Source: Rhizobacter terrae
GTDB lineage: Bacteria; Pseudomonadota; Gammaproteobacteria; Burkholderiales; Burkholderiaceae_C
DNA length: 64,000 nt
Direction of reading: 5' to 3'
Assembly: GCF_003852895.1 (NCBI RefSeq)
Contig: NZ_QUSW01000008.1
Location: 124,001-188,000, forward strand
Each line of letters starts with the position of its first letter. The stretch's first letter is position 1. Positions 34,463-44,041 of this stretch are shown in pieces. The notes under the pieces are model-generated. The model was not told the origin of the DNA, ran no database searches, and saw only the letters and a list, made by a program, of their open reading frames with translations. A program made the position numbers and the translations under genes.

Positions 34463-36583
34463 TCAAGACTGAAGCCGCCTGGCGCAGAGCTCGTCCAGGT
34501 CGCCCAGGATCTTCGCGATGTTGATCGGCTTGGACCAGTAGCCCGCGAATCCCGCATCGGCGGCGCGCTGCATGTCGTCGGGCATGGCATCGGCGCTGCA
34601 CATGAAGGCCGGCACCTCGGCCAGGCCGGGCTCGCGGCGCAGGCGCTCCAGCAGCTCGAAGCCGTCCATGCCGGGCAGGTGGGCGTCCAGCACCAGCACG
34701 TCGGGCGTCCAGCCGCGCACCTGGTGCAGCGCCTCGGCCCCGTCTTCGGCCAGCCGCAACTCCACGCCGTCGCGAAGCCGCAGGGCTTCCTCGAACAGGA
34801 TGGCGTTGATGCGGTTGTCCTCGACGTAGAGCATGCGCAGGGCAGGCACCGTCTGCGGTGTCATCGCTGCGATGGGCGCGGGCGGGCGCTGCGGCGTGTC
34901 GACCGCGGCGCTGTTCGTGTGTTCGTGGGCTTCAGGGGTGAAAGGCAACATCGTTTGCTGGGCCATGGCAAGTTCGACGACCACGCGGGTACCCACACCC
35001 GCACTGCTGGCGACATGGAGCGATCCGCCCATGGCGACCGTGAGGCTTCTGGCGATGATGAGACCGAGCCCCGTGCCCTCGATGGTCGAGGTCTCGCGGC
35101 CCAGGCGTTCAAAGGGTTGGAACAGGCGTTCAAGCTGCGCGGGCTTGAGGCCCGAGCCGGTGTCTTCCACGCTCAGGCGCACCCGCGACTGTTCGGTGTC
35201 CAGCTCGACCGACCAGCGAACGACGCCGGCAGGGCGGTTGAACTTCACGGCGTTGGAGGCGATGTTCATCAGCACCTGCCGCAGGCGGCGCTCGTCGGCG
35301 CGCACCTCGATGCCGGTGGGCACGAAGTTGTCGAAGCGCACGCCGCGGTCCTGCGCGGCACCTTCGAGCAGGCCGATGACCTGCGTGACCACGCTGTCCA
35401 GCGGCACGTCGGCGGTGTCCAGCTCGACGCGGCCTTCCTCCACATGCTGCAGGTCGAGCACGTCGTTGGTCAGCGCCAGCAGGTGCTCGCCGGCGCGCAG
35501 CACGTGTTCGGCGTACTCGCGAACCTCGTCGGGGTCGGGCGTGCCCTGGCGGCTGAGCAGCAACTGCGTGAAGCCAATGACAGCGTTCAGCGGCGTGCGC
35601 ATCTCGTGGCTCATGCGCGAGAGGAATTCGCTCTTGGCGATGTGAGCCAGCTCGGCGGCCCGCTTGTCGCGCAGGCTGGATTCGGCGTGGCGCTGGCTGG
35701 TCACGTCGATCATCGTGCCCACCATGCGCGTGGCACGGCCATTCTTCGCTCGGCGCACCACCTTGCCGGTGTTGAGCACCCACACGTCGTGGCCGTGCTT
35801 GTGGCGCATGCGGTGCTCCACCGCGTAGACCGGCGTTTCACCGCGCAGGTGGGCGGCGAGCTTGGCCTTGGCGTGAGACAGGTCGTCGGGGTGGATGCGG
35901 CACAGCCATTCCTTCACCTGCGTGCCGACCTCGTTGCCGGCGTGGCCGACGATGGCTTTCCACGCATCGCTGAAGTACAGGCCATGCTTGTCGGAATCCC
36001 AGTCCCACACGCCCTGGCCACCGCCTTCGAGGGCGAGGCGCCAGCGCTCGTCGCTGGCCTGCATCTCTTCCAGCGCGCGGGCCTTGGCGCGCACTTCCTT
36101 CAGGCGTTCGGTGAAGATCTGGGCGGCCACGGCAGCCAGGTCTTGCAGGCCTTGCCGAAGCGTTTCGGTGGCCACGCGTTCTCGCGGATCCAGGCAGCAC
36201 ACGGCGCCCAGGGCCCGGCCTTCGACCACGATGGGTGCGCCGGCGTAGAAGCGGCCGTGCGGCGCCTGCGTGACCAGCGGGCTGCTGCGAAAGCGCGGAT
36301 CGATGCGGGCGTCTTCCACCACGAGGACGTGGGGAGAGAGGATGGTGTGGGCGCAGAAGGCGTCGGACCGCACCGTCTCGCGGGCCGGCATGCCCATGCA
36401 GGCCTTGAACCATTGGCGTTGCGAATCGACCAGGCTCAGCGCACCGATCGGGCAGCCGGTCAGCATGACGGCAAGCCTGGCGATGGCGTCGAACGCCGGC
36501 TCGACGGGGCAGTCGAGGATGTCCAACTCGTGCAGCAGCCGCACGCGCTCTTCTTCGTCGGCAGGCAGGTCGGGCAGGTTCAT
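34463..36583 (-). CDS. Hybrid sensor histidine kinase (GAF-PAS-HisKA-HATPase-receiver)
   Basis: A 706-residue soluble protein without membrane segments. A GAF domain (about 10-160, LHELDILDCPVEPAFDAIARLAVML and RFYAGAPIVVEGRALGAVCCLD) is followed by a PAS/PAC domain (about 185-310), a HisKA domain with the phospho-acceptor His in FLSRMSHEMRTPLNAVIGFTQ, and a HATPase domain (NIASNAVKFNRPAG, DTGSGLKP, GTGLGLIIARSL). A C-terminal receiver with Asp in VLVLDAHLPGMDGFELL completes it. It should sense a cytosolic cue and end in phosphorelay. Start choice is uncertain: ATGs at 36634 (17 residues more) and 36583 both lack a strong ribosome site. No partner regulator gene adjoins. Confidence 0.88.
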   Translation of the reverse strand: MNLPDLPADEEERVRLLHELDILDCPVEPAFDAIARLAVMLTGCPIGALSLVDSQRQWFKACMGMPARETVRSDAFCAHTILSPHVLVVEDARIDPRFRSSPLVTQAPHGRFYAGAPIVVEGRALGAVCCLDPRERVATETLRQGLQDLAAVAAQIFTERLKEVRAKARALEEMQASDERWRLALEGGGQGVWDWDSDKHGLYFSDAWKAIVGHAGNEVGTQVKEWLCRIHPDDLSHAKAKLAAHLRGETPVYAVEHRMRHKHGHDVWVLNTGKVVRRAKNGRATRMVGTMIDVTSQRHAESSLRDKRAAELAHIAKSEFLSRMSHEMRTPLNAVIGFTQLLLSRQGTPDPDEVREYAEHVLRAGEHLLALTNDVLDLQHVEEGRVELDTADVPLDSVVTQVIGLLEGAAQDRGVRFDNFVPTGIEVRADERRLRQVLMNIASNAVKFNRPAGVVRWSVELDTEQSRVRLSVEDTGSGLKPAQLERLFQPFERLGRETSTIEGTGLGLIIARSLTVAMGGSLHVASSAGVGTRVVVELAMAQQTMLPFTPEAHEHTNSAAVDTPQRPPAPIAAMTPQTVPALRMLYVEDNRINAILFEEALRLRDGVELRLAEDGAEALHQVRGWTPDVLVLDAHLPGMDGFELLERLRREPGLAEVPAFMCSADAMPDDMQRAADAGFAGYWSKPINIAKILGDLDELCARRLQS

Positions 36584-36680
36584 GAAGGACGACTGCAGGC
36601 GCAGGTCGCCAACTGTAGCGGACAATCTCCGCATGGCCCCGTGAAGCAATGCAAGGGGTAACACGGGTAGGCAGTTCCTG

Positions 36681-37394
36681 ATGACCCCAGAATCGATTCC
36701 GCTGATCAAGGCAATCACGCTCGACCTTGACGACACCCTGTGGCCCATTGCGCCGGCCATCTACCGCGCCGAGCTGGCGCTGCATGCCTGGCTCACGGTT
36801 CAGGCGCCGAAGACGGCGCAGGCCTTTGACGTTGCGGCCTTGCGCGCCAAGCGCGACGAGGTGGCCTTGAAGCGGCCGGACATTGCGCATGATTTCACGC
36901 AGGTGCGGCACGAGAGCCTGAGGCTCGCACTGCTGGAGTCGGGCGATGACCCGGCCTTGTCACGAGAGGCCTTCGAGGTGTTCTTCGCGGCACGGCACGA
37001 GCTGGAGCTGTACCCCGAGGTTGAGGACGCCATCCGGCGCCTGGCCTCGCGCTATCCGCTGATGGCACTGAGCAACGGCAATGCCGATATCGCCCGGACG
37101 ATGCTCGGGCCGTGGTTCCGCGGGGCCATCAGTGCTAGGGCGTTCGGCGTGGGCAAGCCTGATGCGCGCATCTTCCACGAGGCCTGCCGGCGCCTGAGCC
37201 TGGAGCCCGTACAGGTGCTGCACGTGGGGGACGACCTGGAGCTGGACGTTCTGGGCGCACGCAATGCCGGGCTGCACACTTTCTGGCTGCGCCGCGAGGG
37301 TTGCGAGCCGATGGATGACGCCCGGTCAGCGGGGTTGGCGACGGTGTCCTGCCTCAGGACGCTGGCGGACCGGCTGGGCATTCCGGCCGGCTGA
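36681..37394 (+). CDS. HAD-superfamily phosphatase, YigB-like
   Basis: A 237-residue HAD-IA hydrolase. Motif I is ITLDLDDTLWPIAP (Asp nucleophile and acid/base), motif II lies in MALSNGN, motif III is the Lys in GVGKPDARIFHEAC, and motif IV is HVGDDLELDVLGARNAG. The C1-type helical cap sits between motifs I and II. Closest in pattern to E. coli YigB, an FMN/riboflavin-pathway phosphatase, but HAD substrates are hard to predict. It is divergent from the hybrid kinase and convergent with the cyclase gene (6 bp between stops). Confidence 0.82.
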   Translation: MTPESIPLIKAITLDLDDTLWPIAPAIYRAELALHAWLTVQAPKTAQAFDVAALRAKRDEVALKRPDIAHDFTQVRHESLRLALLESGDDPALSREAFEVFFAARHELELYPEVEDAIRRLASRYPLMALSNGNADIARTMLGPWFRGAISARAFGVGKPDARIFHEACRRLSLEPVQVLHVGDDLELDVLGARNAGLHTFWLRREGCEPMDDARSAGLATVSCLRTLADRLGIPAG

Positions 37395-37400
37395 GAAAAC

Positions 37401-38345
37401 TCAGAGGTCCGAACCGGCCTGCGGCTGGGTGTCCGCGAACTTCATCACCTCGAAGCGCACCACCGGCGCGGTGATGTCCGCCGGCGGCGAGCCCAGGCCG
37501 ATGACACCGCTGCCGTGCAGCGTGCAGGTGCCGCGGCGCAGGCTCACGATCTCCGAGTCGCCGGAGAAGCGCACGTAGGTGCCGTTGTAGCTGAGGTCGG
37601 TGAGCTGGAAGGTGCCGCCGTGCCAGTCGATGCGCACGTGCGAGCGCGAGACGCGCGAGTCGTCGATGCAGTAGGTGGCCTGCGGGCTGCGGCCCAGCAC
37701 CACCGGCAGGCTGTGCGGCGAATAGACGCGGTTGGTGTCCAGCCAGACCAAGCGGATGCCCTCGGGCTCAGGCGCGCGGAGGATGTCGCCGTAGGCCGTG
37801 GCCGCGGTGTCGCCCCAGCGGTGGGCTTCCAGCAGGTGCACGTACACCGGCTCGACGCGGCCGCGCAGCTGGAGGCGGTCCAGGCTGCGAAAGCGCGATC
37901 GCTCCAGCGGGTCCAGCGCGTCGAGCACGGCGGAGGTGACGAGCGTTTCGTTGTCGCCAGCGTGGTCCAGCAGGCGAGCGGCGACGTTCACGGCATCACC
38001 GAAGTAGTCGTCGGCCATCTCCACCACCTCGCCCAGCGCCAGGCCGACCTGCAGCTTCAGGGCAGGGCGGGGTGTTCCGTCGGAGGGGCGGGTGCCGATA
38101 CGCTCGAGCTGGTCGTGCATCTCGTCGGCGGCCATCACGGCGGCCGAGGCGGACACGAACATGGCCATGAGGCCATCGCCCAGGGTCTTGACGACAACAC
38201 CATCGCAGTTCTTGACCACGTGCCCGAGCAGCGCCACGCTTTGCGTGACCACGGAAGTGGCTTCGGTGTTGCCCAGCGTCTCGTAGAGCGCCGTGCTGCC
38301 GCGCAGGTCGGCGAACAGGACGGTGCGCTGGATGATCTGGCTCAT
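37401..38345 (-). CDS. Class III nucleotidyl cyclase with C-terminal FHA domain
   Basis: A 314-residue protein. The cyclase domain (about 8-170) keeps the first metal Asp in TVLFADLRGSTALYETLG, the second in VVKTLGDGLMAMF with a Lys two residues before Leu-Gly-Asp that fits adenine selection, and the transition-state Asn/Arg in YFGDAVNVAARLLD. The FHA domain (about 215-300) has LGRSPQATYCIDDSRVSRSHVRI, with the phosphothreonine-binding Arg, Ser and His, and NGTYVRF. It could make cAMP and dock on phospho-Thr partners. I chose the ATG at 38345; a start ten codons upstream is possible. No membrane segment. Confidence 0.85.
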   Translation of the reverse strand: MSQIIQRTVLFADLRGSTALYETLGNTEATSVVTQSVALLGHVVKNCDGVVVKTLGDGLMAMFVSASAAVMAADEMHDQLERIGTRPSDGTPRPALKLQVGLALGEVVEMADDYFGDAVNVAARLLDHAGDNETLVTSAVLDALDPLERSRFRSLDRLQLRGRVEPVYVHLLEAHRWGDTAATAYGDILRAPEPEGIRLVWLDTNRVYSPHSLPVVLGRSPQATYCIDDSRVSRSHVRIDWHGGTFQLTDLSYNGTYVRFSGDSEIVSLRRGTCTLHGSGVIGLGSPPADITAPVVRFEVMKFADTQPQAGSDL

Positions 38346-38383
38346 GGGTCGGGAGTTTATCGCCGGCCGTGACATTGATCACG

Positions 38384-38412
38384 AAAAAACGGCTCCGAGA
38401 AGGAGCCGTTTT
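38384..38412 (-). terminator. Rho-independent terminator after rpoD
   Basis: An 11-bp perfect stem (AAAACGGCTCC with GGAGCCGTTTT, loop of 5) is flanked on the minus strand by a run of T (38389-38384). It lies 51 bp after the rpoD stop and should end the rpoD transcript before the cyclase gene. Confidence 0.88.
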
Positions 38413-38429
38413 CCATGGATCACCGCGGA

Positions 38430-38447
38430 TCCCGGCATTCGCCGGGA
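38430..38447. repeat. Small GC-rich palindrome between rpoD and its terminator
   Basis: TCCCGGC-ATTC-GCCGGGA is a 7-bp perfect inverted repeat. Its wording, with the flanking GGA and CGACG, is like the dispersed REP-type palindromes often found between genes in Comamonadaceae. It forms a second hairpin just downstream of rpoD. Confidence 0.6.
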
Positions 38448-38462
38448 CGACGCGTCAAGGCA

Positions 38463-40703
<2,241 letters not shown>

Positions 40704-41121
40704 GCAATTCCTCGGATGATGATGGGCTTCACGGCCTTGCACCGGCAGGCGTCAATGGCGCAGCGGGCCCATCAGGGCATGTTGTGCGATTGATGAAATC
40801 TGCAAGAGACAAAGCTGGCGCCGGCGCGGATTCGTCAATGCCGCGGGGTTCGAGATGAATCCCGTGGGACAGACGGCGATCGGCCGGCATGGCGGACAAG
40901 CTCACGTGAACCTTTTTCATGCAGCCCTTGCGGGGAAGGTTGGCCTTGCGTGGGGACCCTGGTTCAAAGGGTGGCCGGGGCCCGGAGGTGCTGCTTCACT
41001 CTTGCCGCGTAACAAACCCTCAATTATCGTCCAGGAAAGAGTCCCCGTCAAAGTGACAAGGGTTTGAATTCTTCGATCCTGTGGCGTTTGACGGGTTGGC
41101 GCAACGGCCTGGCGCGGGTGT
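40704..41121 (-). other. dnaG-rpoD intergenic region with the rpoD leader
   Basis: This 418-bp gap holds a good sigma-70 promoter (41023-41051) and a leader of about 310 nt before rpoD. I see no credible gene in it. The leader contains several GC-rich inverted repeats, for example AACCTT with AAGGTT near 40917-40942, so structure in the 5' UTR is possible, but I recognise no riboswitch class. Confidence 0.55.
41023..41051 (-). promoter_or_regulatory. Sigma-70 promoter for rpoD
   Basis: On the minus strand the -35 box is TTGACG (41051-41046) and the -10 box GATAAT (41028-41023) with a 17-bp spacer; each matches consensus at five of six positions. The start is expected near 41016, inside the gap after dnaG. 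Confidence 0.82.
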
Positions 41122-43023
41122 TCAGCGTTCGGGCTCGTTCATCTTGGCGATCTTCGCCTTCAGACGCGCCTGGGTGGCCATGAGTTCCTTGCCGCGCTGC
41201 TGGGCGTCGGGCGAGAGGGAGCCCGAGTCGAAGAGCAGCTTGAGTTCGTCCTCCGCCGCCTGCAGCCGCAGCCGTTCCAGCAGGATGGCCAGCTCGGCGG
41301 CCAGGTCGGCCTGCGGGTCGGGGTCGTGGAAGGCGGCCATGCGCTCGATGACCGGGACGGCGTCCACGTCCGCTGCCTGGGCGCGCAGTTCGGGCATCAG
41401 CGCCTGGGCGGCCATGGGGCCATGGTCGTGCACCTGGCGCTCCAGGCAGTTGAAGAAGGCGTCGTAGGGGGCTGACTGCTGGGCCAGCAGGTCGTGGGAT
41501 TCGCCGTCCAGCGCCAGCAACAGGTCGCTGCGCTGCACCAGGAGCCACAGGGCGCGGTCCAGCAGGTTGGCCGTGCCGCGGCTGACTCGGCTGCCCGCGG
41601 CACGGGGTGTGAAGCGGCGAGGACGAGGCGCGCCATTGCCATCCCGATCCGGCTCGTCGTAAGCCTGCGACTCCCGTGACCGCTGGCGCGCGTGGCCGCC
41701 AGCCTGGGCTTGCGACGAGCCCCACAGCGATGTCAGGTCGGCCACGTCCATGCGCCCCTGCTGCGCCAGGTCGGCATGGATCTGCCGCTTGAGCACACCA
41801 TCGGGCAGTGCCATCCACATGGGCCGCGCGTTGGAGAGCATGCGCGCGCGGCCCTCCGCGGTGTCGAGGTCGCAAGCTTCCCCGGCCGCCTCCAGCAACT
41901 GGCGCGACAGCGGCACGGCCTGCTGCACGTACTGGTCGAAGGCCTCGGTGCCGAACTCGCGCACATAGGAGTCGGGGTCGTGCTCGGACGGCAGGAACAG
42001 GAACCGGATGCTGCGCGTGTCGGTGGCGTGGGGCAGGGCGGCTTCCAGTGCGCGGCCCGCGGCACGCCGGCCGGCGGCATCGCCATCGAAGCTGAAGATC
42101 ACCGACTCCGTGAAGCGAAAGAGCTTCTGCACGTGGTCGGCGGTACAGGCCGTGCCCAGCGTCGCGACCGCGTTCGGAAAGCCCAGCTGCGCCAGCGCGA
42201 CCACGTCCATGTAGCCCTCGACGACCAGCACGTAGCCCTTCTGCCGAAGCGCGGCGCGCGCCTCGAACAGGCCGTACAGCTCGCGGCCCTTGCTGAAGAC
42301 GGGCGTTTCCGGCGAGTTGAGATATTTCGGCTCGCCCTTGTCGAGCACGCGGCCGCCGAAGCCGATCACCTCGCCCTGCACCGAGCGAATCGGGAACATC
42401 ACGCGATCCCTGAATCGGTCGTAGCGCTTGCGGTCCGCCTCGTTGCCGCTGTCGGCCTCGTGCGTGATGACCAGGCCGCTCTCCTCCAGCAGCGGGTCGT
42501 CGTAGCGGGGGAAGGCGCTGGCCAGGCTGCGCCAGCCCTCGGGCGCGTAGCCCAGGCCGAAGCGCGCGGCGATCTGTCCGCTCAGGCCCCGCCCCTTGAG
42601 GTAGGCAATGGCGCGCTGGCTTTCCTTCAACTGCTGCTTGTAGTGCTCGGCGGCCTTGGCCAGCACGTCGGTGAGCGTGGACTGGCGCTGTTTCGCGGCC
42701 TGGGCGCGCTCGCGCTCCTCGGGCGTGCTGGTGTCCTCGGGCACGGTCATGCCCACCTGCTGCGCCAGGTCGTGCACGGCGTCGACGAAGCCCGCGCCGG
42801 TGTGCTCCATCAGGAAGCGCAGCGCATTGCCGTGCACGCCGCAGCCGAAGCAGTGGTAGGTCTGCCGGGTGGGGCTGACGATGAAGCTGGGCGACTTCTC
42901 CCCGTGGAAGGGGCACAGGCCCTTGTGGTTGATGCCCGCCTTCTTCAGGTCGACATGGCGCCCCACGATCTCCACGATGTCGGCGCGGCTGAGGAGGTCG
43001 TCGATGAAGTTCTGCGGGATCAC
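41122..43023 (-). CDS. dnaG: DNA primase DnaG
   Basis: A 633-residue primase that makes RNA primers at the replication fork. The N-terminal zinc domain has Cys37, His40, Cys58 and Cys61 (CPFHGEKSPSF and CFGCG). The RNA polymerase core contains the DnaG motif FRDRVMFPIRSVQGEVIGFGGRVLD and the TOPRIM centre with VLVVEGYMDVVAL (Glu) and FSFDGDAAGRRA (Asp pair). The C-terminal helicase-interacting domain follows a linker rich in Arg/Ala (about 430-480). In many relatives rpsU precedes dnaG; here the upstream 280 bp contain no rpsU and the next gene is divergent. Confidence 0.97.
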   Translation of the reverse strand: MIPQNFIDDLLSRADIVEIVGRHVDLKKAGINHKGLCPFHGEKSPSFIVSPTRQTYHCFGCGVHGNALRFLMEHTGAGFVDAVHDLAQQVGMTVPEDTSTPEERERAQAAKQRQSTLTDVLAKAAEHYKQQLKESQRAIAYLKGRGLSGQIAARFGLGYAPEGWRSLASAFPRYDDPLLEESGLVITHEADSGNEADRKRYDRFRDRVMFPIRSVQGEVIGFGGRVLDKGEPKYLNSPETPVFSKGRELYGLFEARAALRQKGYVLVVEGYMDVVALAQLGFPNAVATLGTACTADHVQKLFRFTESVIFSFDGDAAGRRAAGRALEAALPHATDTRSIRFLFLPSEHDPDSYVREFGTEAFDQYVQQAVPLSRQLLEAAGEACDLDTAEGRARMLSNARPMWMALPDGVLKRQIHADLAQQGRMDVADLTSLWGSSQAQAGGHARQRSRESQAYDEPDRDGNGAPRPRRFTPRAAGSRVSRGTANLLDRALWLLVQRSDLLLALDGESHDLLAQQSAPYDAFFNCLERQVHDHGPMAAQALMPELRAQAADVDAVPVIERMAAFHDPDPQADLAAELAILLERLRLQAAEDELKLLFDSGSLSPDAQQRGKELMATQARLKAKIAKMNEPER

Positions 43024-43302
43024 GGGCAGGAGTCTAGAGGGTCCGCTCAGTAGAGGCGGGCATCGAAGTTCACCGTTGTGCGGCGGGGTTCACCGCGCCG
43101 GTGCGATGGCGGGAGACTTTTGCAACGATTTTCTTGTCCTTGCGCCGCCATTGAGGGATTTCCCAGGGTGGCCCGAGCCTTGCGAGGCAAAACATATCGA
43201 TACACTGCGCCGCGCGAACGGCCATAAGCCGCGCGACGACCCCGCTCGTCGGGGGTGCCCGGAAGGCGCCTTCGAGGATCACAAGGACTGTCGGAGGGAA
43301 TC

Positions 43303-44040
43303 ATGCTGTCCAGCCAAACACGGTACCCGCGTGCCGCTGCCCCGTCTTCGTTCAAGCCTGCGGCCTTTGCTGCCGTCCTGATCGCCGCACTCGCCGGCAC
43401 CTCCCAAGCCCAGACCGTTCCGCCTGCCAATGGCGCCGGCCCTGGCCAGTCGGCCAGCGAACGTGCCTCCAAGGAAGGCGACAAGGTCTTCCAGTGGATC
43501 CGAATTCTTTCCGACAAGCCCCGCAAGGCTGCCGCCGTCCCGGCCGCCGCGCCTGAGAAGGCCGCCGTTGCACCGGCACCTGCACCTGCCAAGGTCGCCA
43601 CGCGGGCCGCGCCCAAGCCTGCTGCCACCGATGCCAGCGCCAATTCGGCAGAAACGGCGGCCAAGTCCGCGCCGCGAGAGGAGCAACTGGCCGCTGCCAA
43701 GCCAGTAGCACAGCCCGACCCGACCACCGAGACGAAAGACGCTTCCGCGTCGACCGCCGCTGCTTCTCCGGTGGTGGAGGTGGAAGAAGAGATCGTCCTC
43801 ACGCCGCTGGTCAAGTCCGAGCCCCAGTTCCCGGCCTCGCTGATGCGTCAGTTGCGCAAGGGCCTGGTGCAAGTGGCCTTCACCGTGCAGCCCGACGGCA
43901 GCGTGACCGATGCGCGCGCGGTGACGAGCACGCATGCACGCCTGTCGCCGAGCGCAGTGTCGGCGGTCCAGCAATGGAAGTTCCAGCCCATCCGCCATGC
44001 AGAGCAGGCGGTGGTCGACCTGGGCTTCAACCTCGAATGA
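43303..44040 (+). CDS. Secreted TonB C-terminal domain protein
   Basis: A 245-residue protein with a cleavable-looking signal peptide (residues 1-37, hydrophobic AAFAAVLIAALAGTSQAQ), a long Ala/Pro/Lys-rich linker (about 60-160) and a TonB C-terminal domain (about 168-245: EPQFPASLMRQLRKGLVQVAFTVQPDGSVTDARAV and AVQQWKFQPIRHAEQ). Unlike classical TonB it has no persisting N-terminal membrane anchor with the SHLS-type motif, and exbB/exbD are not nearby. It may be a periplasmic TonB-like adaptor. Start chosen at the ATG after GGAGGG; an upstream in-frame start at 43255 has no such site. Its stop is two bases from the stop of the convergent signalling gene. Confidence 0.8.
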   Translation: MLSSQTRYPRAAAPSSFKPAAFAAVLIAALAGTSQAQTVPPANGAGPGQSASERASKEGDKVFQWIRILSDKPRKAAAVPAAAPEKAAVAPAPAPAKVATRAAPKPAATDASANSAETAAKSAPREEQLAAAKPVAQPDPTTETKDASASTAAASPVVEVEEEIVLTPLVKSEPQFPASLMRQLRKGLVQVAFTVQPDGSVTDARAVTSTHARLSPSAVSAVQQWKFQPIRHAEQAVVDLGFNLE

Positions 44041-44041
44041 A

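Noticed and set aside
43024-43302. rpsU or other small gene before dnaG
   Set aside because: No frame resembling ribosomal protein S21 on either strand; the region seems to be only a divergent control region without clear boxes.
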